Below are positions 35,096 to 44,300 of a stretch of DNA of 64,000 bases, piece by piece. Position 1 is the first letter of the stretch, and each line of letters starts with the position of its first letter. Origin of the DNA: Opitutaceae bacterium (GTDB lineage: Bacteria; Verrucomicrobiota; Verrucomicrobiia; Opitutales; Opitutaceae); the NCBI GenBank assembly GCA_030648295.1, contig JAUSID010000136.1, forward strand, positions 30,695 through 94,694. The letters are read 5' to 3'. The notes under the pieces are model-generated. The model ran no database searches. It was not told where the DNA came from and was given only the letters and a program-made list of their open reading frames with translations. The translations under genes and the position numbers were made by a program.

Positions 35096-35515
35096 TCAGC
35101 GCGCCTGACGGACGCGGACGGTGTATTTCTTCCCGAGCGGGTTCATGGCCGTGAATCGCACGGCTTCGGTCGCGTATTCCGAGAGGATCAATGTCTGCCA
35201 CGGCGTTTCGTCGCCGGTCGAGAAGCCCTGCTCGTCCTTGAACACGCAATTGACCTGGACCTGGATTCGACGCGCTTCGCGGTTCTTCACGTTGGCGACG
35301 ACCTCGAGCCGGCCATCGGCGAGCGGCCGCTCCTGGAGACCCGTGCACGTGACAGAGTATTGGGCGGGCTTGTCGAGCAGGACGAAGCGCTCGGTGTTCT
35401 CCAGCGTGTACTTCGTCGTGTCGAGCGGAGCGTACGGTCCCGGCTCGGAGGCGCAGCCGGCCAGGAAGACGAGGGGGAGGAGGCCGGCAAAAATAACGGC
35501 AAGCTTGTTGTTCAT
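35096..35515 (-). CDS. YcfL-like (DUF1425) lipoprotein
   Basis: 139 residues. Lipoprotein signal with lipobox LAGC (FAGLLPLVFLAGCASE). The mature domain has YSVTCTGLQERPLADGRLEVVAN and an R-R-I-Q-V-Q-V strand, then FKDEQGF and a TPWQTLILSE, matching the YcfL/DUF1425 immunoglobulin-like fold. In enterobacteria ycfL lies next to lpoB; here the same pairing occurs with an intervening COG3014 gene. Function is unknown but the position suggests a cofactor of the peptidoglycan synthase activators. Confidence 0.85.
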   Translation of the reverse strand: MNNKLAVIFAGLLPLVFLAGCASEPGPYAPLDTTKYTLENTERFVLLDKPAQYSVTCTGLQERPLADGRLEVVANVKNREARRIQVQVNCVFKDEQGFSTGDETPWQTLILSEYATEAVRFTAMNPLGKKYTVRVRQAR

Positions 35516-35552
35516 AAGGGCGCTGGGCGTGCTGATGCGGTGAGACTGCGCG

Positions 35553-36761
35553 TCACGGCTTAAGTTCGCTCAAAAATACGACGGTATCCCGGTCGTCCGC
35601 AGGTACATTGATGGTAACGCGCTGGGTGCGGCGTTCGAGTACCGCCCCATCGCGATCGAGAAATTCCAGCCGGCCGGGGTAGCTGCCCGGCGGCAGCTTG
35701 AGCGCGGCAAAACTCAGCCGCTGCGGCAGGTTGTCCCACTGGCGAATGTCCGCCTGCGTGTGGGTGGCGGCGGAAGCGACCTTGCTCAATACGCCGAGGA
35801 CGCCGAGCCCGATGGCGGTGCGCTCCGCGTCGTTGTCGTTTTTTCCCTGCCGGTCGCGACGCCGCGCCTGATCACTCGCGATCACCGAGCCGACCAGCGC
35901 GACATCGCCGGCCATGCTGGCGCCTGACTTGAAGTGCGCCTTGTTGCCCAGGATGTGATCCATCACGCGGCCGCCGCGGGTCGACGCCTGGAATCCGAGA
36001 TCGTCATACGCCGGCAGCGGCACGACCTTTTTTCCGCCGTCGAGCACGAGCCGGGCGGACCGCGTCGGCGACTCGTCGGTGTAGAACCGCAGCTGTTCGC
36101 CATGCTCGCCGCCGGCGTATTTGCGCGGGCCATACCCGTACTCGGCGAAGACGAGGACGTTCGCCTGCGGGTTATACGGCGACAGCGGCGTGTTCGGACT
36201 GGCGTGCCGCGCGGCGCGTTCGAAGGCGTCGCTGCCATCGGCGCCGAGTTTGGCGGAGGCGAGGCCCTCGAGGTAATCGAGCAGCACGTAATCGGCCTCG
36301 TAGTGTTCCTTGTCCGGATCGCTGTCGATCACCTGCGCCGAGCGGAAGCACGCGCGCGCGTTGTCCGGCTGTCCATCGCGCCAGTAGAGAATGCCGCGAT
36401 AAACATACGCCATCACGCGTTCGTAGGGTTCGCCGATGAACGTCTTCGTGCTTTCGGCGGAGAACAGGCTGCGGGCCCGCGCGGCGTCGGCATCGTTGGT
36501 GATGATTCCGCCGATCCGCGCAATCGCGTCATCGAATCGCGCCTTCGCCTCCGCATCGTCGCCGCGACGCAGGGCCGCGACGCCGAGGCGGTAATCGAAA
36601 AGCACGCGCTCGCGTTCGGCTCCGGCAATGGCGCCGCGATCGGCCTCGGTCTGCCGCCGCCCGGCGCCGTTCGCCGCGTTGCGCCGCGGCGATTCAGTCA
36701 CGCAGCCGGTGAGAACGAGCGTGCACGTCATGATCAGCGCGAAGTGGCGAAACCGTGTCAT
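35553..36761 (-). CDS. COG3014-family lipoprotein with TPR-like repeats
   Basis: 402 residues from ATG 36761. Lipobox LTGC (ALIMTCTLVLTGCVTE). TPR-like helices at about 50-200 (YRLGVAALRRGDDAEAKARFD, AYVYRGILYWRDGQPDNARAC), then a domain with VLVFAEYGYGPRKYAGG, and the hydrophobic helical segment HFKSGASMAGDVALVGSVIA, ending in a beta-rich part (LPPGSYPGRLEFLDRDG). COG3014 lipoproteins commonly accompany LpoB and YcfL homologues. The longer start at 36959 is rejected because it places about 66 unrelated residues before the lipobox. Confidence 0.85.
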   Translation of the reverse strand: MTRFRHFALIMTCTLVLTGCVTESPRRNAANGAGRRQTEADRGAIAGAERERVLFDYRLGVAALRRGDDAEAKARFDDAIARIGGIITNDADAARARSLFSAESTKTFIGEPYERVMAYVYRGILYWRDGQPDNARACFRSAQVIDSDPDKEHYEADYVLLDYLEGLASAKLGADGSDAFERAARHASPNTPLSPYNPQANVLVFAEYGYGPRKYAGGEHGEQLRFYTDESPTRSARLVLDGGKKVVPLPAYDDLGFQASTRGGRVMDHILGNKAHFKSGASMAGDVALVGSVIASDQARRRDRQGKNDNDAERTAIGLGVLGVLSKVASAATHTQADIRQWDNLPQRLSFAALKLPPGSYPGRLEFLDRDGAVLERRTQRVTINVPADDRDTVVFLSELKP

Positions 36762-36901
36762 GCGTAACCGGGCGGAGCGCTCGCGGGGCCGTTTGGGTTG
36801 GCCGGATTCACGCGGGCTTTGGGCAGGGCACGTCAGGGTCGGCTTCGCGGGGTTCGAAGGGTGTCGGGTGGGGCGGCGGACGGAAAGTGTCGGAAAGGCG
36901 T

Positions 36902-37534
36902 TCAACGATACGCTGCGTCTTCGAGACCCTGCTTTTTGATTTCGGCAGAATCTTCCCATACGATCTCACTCGTGCGCGCGTTGGTCAGCCGGAAGCTGTA
37001 CAGCACGTAATCACTCGTGCCGGCCGACGTGCGGGTCGTCATGCCGTCGAGCTTGCCGGTGAGGAAAAAGTCGGCGCCGCGGAACTCGACCACGTTGGGA
37101 TCGCTGCTGGCGGTGACCTGGCCGGATTGCTTCAGCGAGCGCTCGCGCTCCAGCGTGCGCATCATTTCGCGATCGAGGAAACTGACGCGGCCGGCGGCCT
37201 TGGAATTCAGCTGCGTGCGAATGCGGGTGAGGAAGATGTCCTTGTTGATCGGAAACCGCGTGTTGTTCACGACGGGCTCGAGCACGACGTAGGGCCGGGC
37301 CTGCGCGCGGGAGATCTCCGCGATGCCGAGGATGCTGCGGGCCATGCGATCGGTGACGCTGACCAGGTCCTGTGATTCGATGCCGGTGCCGGCGACGAAG
37401 CCACGCTCGTCCGGCCGCATTTCGGTGACCGGGACGCCGCTGGGATTGCGCACGCCGGCATCGGTGGCGCAGCCGGCGAGGATCGCCGTGCTCGCGGCCA
37501 GGCCGGCGAGGAGAAGTCGGGAAGTCTGATTCAT
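36902..37534 (-). CDS. lpoB: LpoB-like penicillin-binding protein activator lipoprotein
   Basis: 210 residues. Lipobox LAGC in AASTAILAGCATD. The mature domain follows the LpoB fold: DLVSVTDRMARSILG, then PYVVLEPVVNNTRFPINKDIFLTRIRTQLNS, then FLDREMMRTLERER, the GADFFLTGKLDGM strand and YSFRLTNARTSEIVWED at the end. In E. coli LpoB anchors in the outer membrane and activates PBP1b through the peptidoglycan. The gene leads a lpoB - COG3014 - YcfL-like series on the minus strand. Spacing is 140 bases to the COG3014 start. Confidence 0.88.
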   Translation of the reverse strand: MNQTSRLLLAGLAASTAILAGCATDAGVRNPSGVPVTEMRPDERGFVAGTGIESQDLVSVTDRMARSILGIAEISRAQARPYVVLEPVVNNTRFPINKDIFLTRIRTQLNSKAAGRVSFLDREMMRTLERERSLKQSGQVTASSDPNVVEFRGADFFLTGKLDGMTTRTSAGTSDYVLYSFRLTNARTSEIVWEDSAEIKKQGLEDAAYR

Positions 37535-37655
37535 GGTGCGAGTGAGAGTCGCGGCCGGGAGGACGCCGCCAGTGACCTTTTGTTATGCTCCCTTTGGTCG
37601 TTTGCCGCGCGTGAAATATTCAGGCGCGTTGAGCCGGCGGCCCCGTTTGCGGCGG

Positions 37656-38438
37656 TTAGTTCCGGCCAAACAACCCGTTGGCCGCACTCATGGGCGTGGC
37701 CGGCGCGTTGTAATAATTGTTGATGATCGTGACCGGCTGCGGCTGGGCCGGCGCGGCAGACTGGAACTGTACGGCGGGCGCCTGCTGCACGGCTGCGGGG
37801 TAGGTGTACGGGTACGCACGGCGGTTCGCGTCGGCGACCGAGCCAAGCAGCCAGCCGACCCCCGCGCCCCACGCGGCACCACGCCAAGCATCGTGCCGGA
37901 AGGTGCCGCTGTTGTGACCGATGATTGCGCCGGCGAGTCCGCCCCAGAAAAGTCCGTCGGCGCCGTAACTGCCGTAACCGTACCCGGAGCCGTAATACGG
38001 ATAATAATCGGACGCGTAGCCGGGATAGTAGCCGAAGCTGTAGGACGGCCGGTGGCGATAGCTGGAGTAGCCGTAGTTGTGGCGACCGAAATCGCGCCCG
38101 TAGTAACCGCCGCGCTGACCGCCCCAATATCCGACCTGAACCGTCGGGCGGTGACGGTAAACATAACCGCCGTGCGCCGCGTAACTCGCGGGCTGCACCC
38201 GCGAATCGCGGCGGGTGGCGTTGGCATGGCCGATCATTTCACCGGCGATGAGCCCGGCGCCGGCGCCAATCGCCGCGCCTTTCCAGCCGTTGTGCCGCAA
38301 GTCGCCGCTGTTGTGTCCAATCACCGCGCCGGCCACGCCGCCGAGCAGCGCGCCGTTCACCGCCTCACGCCGCAGAACCTGGGCGGACCCGCCGGTGGCG
38401 GTAAGGAGTACGAGACAGGCCGAAAGGATCGTCTTCAT
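37656..38438 (-). CDS. Secreted protein with two glycine-zipper motifs and a Tyr/Gly-rich centre
   Basis: 260 residues with a signal peptide (ILSACLVLLTATGGSAQ). Residues about 28-70 form a glycine-zipper segment (AVNGALLGGVAGAVIGHNSGD, GAAIGAGAGLIAG). Residues about 105-160 are Tyr/Gly/Arg-rich (YRHRPSYSFGYYPGYASDYY). A second glycine-zipper follows (GLAGAIIGHNSG, GAAWGAGVGWLLG). The two zipper halves are clearly duplicates. Such motifs often insert in the outer membrane. It precedes lpoB by 121 bases on the same strand. No specific function is known. Confidence 0.75.
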   Translation of the reverse strand: MKTILSACLVLLTATGGSAQVLRREAVNGALLGGVAGAVIGHNSGDLRHNGWKGAAIGAGAGLIAGEMIGHANATRRDSRVQPASYAAHGGYVYRHRPTVQVGYWGGQRGGYYGRDFGRHNYGYSSYRHRPSYSFGYYPGYASDYYPYYGSGYGYGSYGADGLFWGGLAGAIIGHNSGTFRHDAWRGAAWGAGVGWLLGSVADANRRAYPYTYPAAVQQAPAVQFQSAAPAQPQPVTIINNYYNAPATPMSAANGLFGRN

Positions 38439-38670
38439 GGCAGTTCAGCGTGTGCGACATGTCAGTCCGGGCAAGGTTTCACCAGATGTGCACAACGCTA
38501 TGACGGTAGCGGCTGCACCGGAACCACTCCTGCCGATCGTTGGCGAATGGCGGGCGGCGGAAGGTGGAGTCGAATGAGTTTAGATACGGTGGAGTCGCCG
38601 CAGAGAAGCGAGCAGGAGCCTGTTTCCATTCGCGTCTATTGGCGTCCATTCGCGGTTGAATTGTTCCGGC

Positions 38671-39822
38671 TTAGCGAGGGCTGCCATCGGTGCGGACCAA
38701 GGGGGCGAGTTCGATGCCATGTGGGCACCGGCCGGAAGGGGTGACGAATTGTGATCGGCACCGCGGGCAGTAGGAACGACTGGCAGGCGAATCGGGTGCG
38801 GGCGGCTGGAGGAGCTTCCCGGCGGAAAGCTGCGCCGCCTCGAGCAGCGGGGTGAGCCGTGCTTGCAGTGCCGCGGCAAACCAGGCGGCAATTTCCTGGG
38901 CCAGCGCAGAATCCGCCCTCGCCGGCAGCGGCCAGCGTAGATCACCGATGGTATTGAAGGCGCATTGCTCCCGCATCGACCGATCGCCGAGTGCCAGCGC
39001 GACCGCGAGCGGATGACTGGCCGGAAAATAGTTTTCGCCCAGCAGCGCGCGGAGGCGCAACGCCTGCGGTGGCATCATCGCCGGGCTGAGCAAACCTGGC
39101 GCGCGGGACGAAGGCGGAACCCGCCGCAGCCGCTTGCGCGCCCGTCCAGCGATGATGATGGCCGCAACATGCAGTGCAAAAACAACGCCCACCACAATGG
39201 GCAGCCTTCCGGCGATCACGGCCGCGCGTTCTTCGCCCAGCTTCGTCGCGATGTCCGCGAGCACGTAGACGGAAATCACCAGGGTCAGCAGGAACGCCGC
39301 GAGATTGCAGCTCACGACGCCGGCGGTCCGCCCCACGAGGACGCGGGCGCGGCGGCGAAGGTGGACCGGGCGCAACCAGCCGCGGATCAGGTTTTGGATT
39401 TGCCGTTCCCGCTCCGGCTCCGCGAGCCGCGCGAGGGCGAGGAGTTGTGCGGCCGTCACGTGTCCCGTGTCCGGGCAAAACGGCTGGCCGTTCAGATACA
39501 GCCAGCCGCGAGCCACACCCGCCTCACGCAATTCCGCCCAGCGCCACGCCTGTATCCGCGCCGGCACTTCAGGGGGCCGGCCGGTGCTGGCGATCGGCTG
39601 GTTGCTCACGCCGGCCGGTGAAAGCGCGAGTGGTACATCCGTGGTGTTGAGCCGCCAGCTGGTGGGCAGCGCGGCCGGAAGCATCCACCGGTCGTAGATC
39701 AGCCGGCGCGCGCGCGCCGAATCATTGCCGACGAAGGAGAAGGTCCGGACCCGCGCCCGCTTCAAGCCGTCCACGGCCCACAGCACCCAGTAGACCGCGA
39801 TGACGGAGGTCCACTCGGACAT
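38671..39822 (-). CDS. Membrane protein of unknown function with C-terminal Cys-rich segment
   Basis: 383 residues. The N-terminal part begins VIAVYWVLWAVDGLK, and two adjacent hydrophobic helices lie near residues 170-225 (VVSCNLAAFLLTLVISVYVLA and LPIVVGVVFALHVAAIII). The C-terminal tail contains YCPRCRSQFVTPSGRCPHG, a zinc-ribbon-like four-ligand arrangement (C-x2-C then C-x-H). The N-terminal part includes GWLYLNGQPFCPDTGHV with two further cysteines/histidine. I do not recognise the family. It follows the DUF2167 gene by 25 bases and is probably in its operon. Confidence 0.65.
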   Translation of the reverse strand: MSEWTSVIAVYWVLWAVDGLKRARVRTFSFVGNDSARARRLIYDRWMLPAALPTSWRLNTTDVPLALSPAGVSNQPIASTGRPPEVPARIQAWRWAELREAGVARGWLYLNGQPFCPDTGHVTAAQLLALARLAEPERERQIQNLIRGWLRPVHLRRRARVLVGRTAGVVSCNLAAFLLTLVISVYVLADIATKLGEERAAVIAGRLPIVVGVVFALHVAAIIIAGRARKRLRRVPPSSRAPGLLSPAMMPPQALRLRALLGENYFPASHPLAVALALGDRSMREQCAFNTIGDLRWPLPARADSALAQEIAAWFAAALQARLTPLLEAAQLSAGKLLQPPAPDSPASRSYCPRCRSQFVTPSGRCPHGIELAPLVRTDGSPR

Positions 39823-39847
39823 CAGGTGAAAGTCGGAAGTGGCGGCC

Positions 39848-41077
39848 TCAGGCGGAGGGTTCCTCCGGCCGGCCGCGGGTGATCTTGTTCAGCAGCTTGC
39901 CGAAGGCGGCGGCGATTCCGGCGAAGACGAGCACGATCATCTTCCAGAACTTCCCCAGCAGGATGCCGAGCTTCGCGAACAATCCGGCCTTGGCGGCCAT
40001 GACTCCGGCGCCGCCGAGCACGAGCGCGGACAACCCATATGCCGCCACTTTGTCGCCGGCCTTGAATTCTGAATACTTCTGGCCCGACACGTAGCTGAAA
40101 TTCTGGGCCAGCAACTGGTCGGTCGCCTGCTCCGCCGCCTTGAACACATCGGTGCCGCCGACGATCGTCACGTTCATCACGCCGCTGCGGCCCAGCAGCC
40201 GGATGCTTTCGTTGATCCACGTGTCCTTGAAACCATCCTGCGAGGAAGAGAGGTTGATCGCCCACTTCAGGTTGTGCGTCTTCTCGTCGTAGTGCGGCGG
40301 GGTCGCCCAGCTCTTGAGCTTCAACTCGTCCCAGCCGCGCTTCTTCCGGCTGGCGTTCGCCTCTTCCTGGTTTTCCGCCATCGTCTTCATCAGCTTTTCG
40401 GCATTCAGCTTGTCCTTGTCCTCGTCCTTCACGTAGCCGATCTCGTCGTAGTCGAAGAACAGCATCCAGTCGGGTCCGACGACCACGCCCGCCTCGTTGC
40501 CGCTGCGGACGTTTTGCGTGAGCTGATAAAACCGGTCCAGGGAATCCGGCCCGACGAAGCTGTATCCATTGGGCAACTTCAGTTGCGCCACCTTGCCGAG
40601 CGGCACGGTGGCGGGACCGGCCTGGAGCTTCACGCCCGCCGCCTTGAGCGCCTCGTCCCGTTTGCTGGCGCGTGATTCGGCGGGCGTCGCCGCAGGCTTG
40701 TCCGCGGTACTTGCGGTCGCGGTTGGACGCGTGGCGGCTGGCGTCTTGCGACTGGGCGTCTTTGTTGCCGGGGTGGCGGGTTTCGGGGCCCGTTCCGTTT
40801 GCGCTGGTGCCGTGGCGACTGCCGGCAGGTCGGCGGCAGCCGCGGGCGCCGCGATCGGTGCCGGCAGCGTGCCGCGAATATCCGTGACCTTGCCGTGGGT
40901 GAATTCGATCCGGCTGCCGTTGGCGAAGCTCACGATTTCACGATCACCGCGTTTCGCCATTGATGATGGTTTCGGCAGCGCCCGCAGTACGTTATCGCGC
41001 TGATCGCCCATGGCGACCTCGGCGCGAACGGCACTTAACAGCAGCACGCTGAACCCAATGGCACGAAGAGCACGCAT
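39848..41077 (-). CDS. DUF2167 family membrane-anchored protein
   Basis: 409 residues from ATG 41077. Signal peptide (AIGFSVLLLSAVRAEVA), a long Ala/Pro/Thr-rich linker (about 80-150), then the DUF2167 domain: GPATVPLGKVAQLKLPNGY, then the VVVGPDWMLFFDYDEIGYVKD strand with DEDKDKLNAEKLM, HNLKWAINLSSSQ and the VMNVTIVGG strand. The C-terminus is a Gly/Ala-rich hydrophobic pair (GLSALVLGGAGVMAAKAG and LGKFWKMIVLVFAGIAAAFG). DUF2167 proteins are uncharacterised membrane-anchored proteins. A start at 41155 is rejected as it precedes the signal peptide. Confidence 0.88.
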   Translation of the reverse strand: MRALRAIGFSVLLLSAVRAEVAMGDQRDNVLRALPKPSSMAKRGDREIVSFANGSRIEFTHGKVTDIRGTLPAPIAAPAAAADLPAVATAPAQTERAPKPATPATKTPSRKTPAATRPTATASTADKPAATPAESRASKRDEALKAAGVKLQAGPATVPLGKVAQLKLPNGYSFVGPDSLDRFYQLTQNVRSGNEAGVVVGPDWMLFFDYDEIGYVKDEDKDKLNAEKLMKTMAENQEEANASRKKRGWDELKLKSWATPPHYDEKTHNLKWAINLSSSQDGFKDTWINESIRLLGRSGVMNVTIVGGTDVFKAAEQATDQLLAQNFSYVSGQKYSEFKAGDKVAAYGLSALVLGGAGVMAAKAGLFAKLGILLGKFWKMIVLVFAGIAAAFGKLLNKITRGRPEEPSA

Positions 41078-41364
41078 GGACGGAAGGGGTCGAAGGTGAA
41101 CCGGGCGGAAGCGGCGTGAGTATTCCGGGCGATGCGAACCGGTCAAGCGCGTCACCCCAAGGTGCGTAAAACCCGCTGCCGGCGTCGCTGCACTACGTGT
41201 TCACAGCACACGCGTCCGCCTTGTGAAAAGAACGCGAATCCTCCAATCAGGATTGTCGCCACGCCGGTTTTTAGAGGGAAAGGCAGGCCGGCGCGTCGGC
41301 GCAACTCCCACTTCGCGGATTGTATCGATTCGCGACCTTTGTATTCTCCCGCTCATCCCGCTTC

Positions 41365-44300
41365 ATGAAGTACGCCCGGTTTGTGTCCACGTCCGCCGGT
41401 ATTCCCGCTGCGTTTATTGCCGTCCTCACCTTCGCTGGTGGTTCGCGCGCGGCGTTGGCCGCTACATCGACCGTCCCATCGCCACCGCCGCGTTCCGCGA
41501 TCAGCGCGCGCCCGGAGCCGGCGGAACTGATGTCGCTTCGGCTCAAGGCCGAGCGGGGCAACGCCATTGCGCAGTATAATCTCGGCCTTGGGTATGCCCA
41601 GGGCCGGTTGGTGCCCGTCGATCTGGTCGAGGCATTCATGTGGCTGACGCTGTCCGCGGAAAGCGGCAGTACGGGGAAGGCGCTCGATACGGTGCTCGGC
41701 AGCATGACGGCCGCGCAGATTAATGAAGGCCGCCGGCGGCTCGATGCGCTGCGCGCCAGCAATCCTCTCTTGAGACCTCCGGCCCCCCTGGCGGCGTCGC
41801 GTTCGGCGCCGGCCGCGAGCCAGGCCGCGGCGACGCCGGTCGCGCCACCCGCGAACGCCCGCGCCGCGGAACCGGTGGACGGCCGCCGCTCGGTCACGGA
41901 TGATGCGGCCCCACGGGGACGAGGCGTCGAGGTGGAAAATCCGACGCCGGAGGAACGGCCGGGCCGGGTCGCAGGAGTGACAACGCGGGGCGTTCCTGCC
42001 GCGGTGCAGCCGGAACCCGTCGCCGGCCGGAGTCCGGCGGTCGGCGAAGAGATGGTGCGGCCCGATGCCGTCACGACCGAGCTGTCCAACGTTCGGGGAC
42101 AATTGCAGGAGGCCCAGGCTGCCCTGGCGGCACAGTCGCGGGAACTCGCGGCCGCCCGCGCGGAGGCGGCGGGGGCCCGGATCGAAGCCGCACGGGCGCA
42201 AGCGCAGATTTCGGCGTTGCGCGATGAGGTGGCCGCCCGGGCTTCGGCGTCGACGGCGACCGACGAGGCTCGCGGTATGCTGGATCGCGAACGGGCATCG
42301 CACGCGGAAACGCGGACGGCGATGAACCGGATTCAGGCGCAGCTCAGCGAAGCGACGAATGCGCTGCAGGCGGCGCGAACGGCGGCCGATGATACCAGTG
42401 CGAAAACGGCGGCAGCGGAGGCGACACGACGCAGCGAGGCGCTCGCGCAGGAAGTCGCCGGGTTGAAATCGGAGTTGGACGCCGCGCGCGAAAAGATTTC
42501 CGGTGCGACCGCATCGACGAATGCGCAGGTCGTGGCCGCGCGGCGCGAAGCCGAGGCGGCAGTGGCCGCGCGGGCAGACGCGGAGGCGAAGCTGCGCGCG
42601 CTGAGCGAAAGTTCGACTGGGGCGACGCAACGCAATGAAACGCTGGCGCAGGAAGTCGCCGGATTGAAATCGGAATTGGTGGCAGCGCGGGAAAGACTTT
42701 CCGGCGCGAGCGCGTCGACGAATGAGCAGGTCGTGGCCGCGCGGCGCGAAGCCGAGGCGGCAGTGGCCGCGCGGGCCGACGCGGAGGCGAAGCTGCGCGC
42801 GCTGAGCGAATCGTCGGCGAGCACGGCGTCACGCATCCAGTCCGCCGAGACGCGCGTCGCCGAAATGCAGTCGCAGCTCACGGACGCAGCAGAGAAACTT
42901 GCGGCGGCCCGGCAGGCGGCAGCCGCGGCAAATGAGGAAAGGGTTCGCGACCGTTCCGCACTTGCAGTGGAAACTAGCGCCAAAGCAACGGCGATCTCCG
43001 CGCGCGAGCAGGCGGAAAACCAGGCACGAACGGCGGCGGAACACGTGGCCGCGGCGCAGCAACAATTACAGGCGTTGCAATCGGAACGGGCGGCATGGCT
43101 GGCCGAGAAGGACCGGCTGAACGCGGCGCTCACCGAAGGCTCCGCCCAGGCGAAGACGGTGGCCGAGGCCAACGCGCGAGCGGAACAATTGGCGCGCGAT
43201 CTGGATGCGGCGCAGAAGGCCGCGGAGCAGTTGCGGATGGCGGCGGCGCGAACCGCGACGGAGCGGCAGCAGGCTGATGAAGCCCTGCATGCGCGTGGAA
43301 CGGAGCTCGAACAGGCACGGCGCGAGCTCGCAGCCGCACAGGAGAAAAATTCCAATCTTGCGGTACAGCTCCAGCAGGCGTCCGAGGGCCGCGCCAGTGC
43401 CGAGGCCCAGTCGCAGGCTGGCAGCCGGGACGTGGCCGCGGTGAAGGAGCGCGTCATGGCCCTGACGCAGGAAGTCGCCGCCGCGCGGCGCGACGCCGAC
43501 GAATCGCGAACGCGCGCGTCGCAGTCGGAGCAAATGCTTGCCGGTCTGCGCGGCCAGTTGTCGGCGGCGGAACTGGCCGCGTCGAGCGCCCGCTCGGCGT
43601 CCACGACGCGTGACGATGAAATCTCCCGTTTGCGCACCGCGGCCGACAACGCCGCGGCGGGGTTGGCCCAGGTGGAATCGCGTGCAGCCGCCACCGCACG
43701 CGCGCTTGCGACGTCCAATGCGGACGCGAAGTCCGCGGCGGAGGAAGCGGCGCGGCTGCGCGCCGAAATGAAGTCGCTGGCGAACGCGCGCGACGAGGCA
43801 ACCGCCTCGCTCGCCCGGCTCGAGACCGACCGGGCGGCGATCGCCCGCCGGCTCGCCGAGGCCGAAGTCGCGGGAAAGAATTCAAGTGCGGCGAAGAAAC
43901 AGGTCGCAGGCCTGGGCCGGGAGCTGGAGGCGGCGCGGCGCGAAAACGAATCGTTGCGCTCGAAAACGGCGGAGTTGGAAGCCGGAAAATCGAAGGCGCA
44001 GCACGAACTCGCCGAGTTCCAACGCCGGGTCAAGGAAGCCGATGCGAGTCGGACCATGGCTCGCGAGGAGGCGGAAAACAATCGGGCGGCGCTGGCCCGG
44101 AGTGAGGCGGCCCGCGCGGATTTAAGCCGCCAGTTGGAAGCGGCCGGCAGGGATTCTTCCTCCCGCAAGTCCGCGGTCGCAGAGTCTGCGGCCGAAGTGA
44201 CGCGGCTCAAAGCCCGGCTGGCCGAAGTGGAGCGCGACCTTCACGCCGCCGCGGCGGTGCGCGATCGGGGTCAGGCTGAACTGCGCACGGCGCTCGATGC

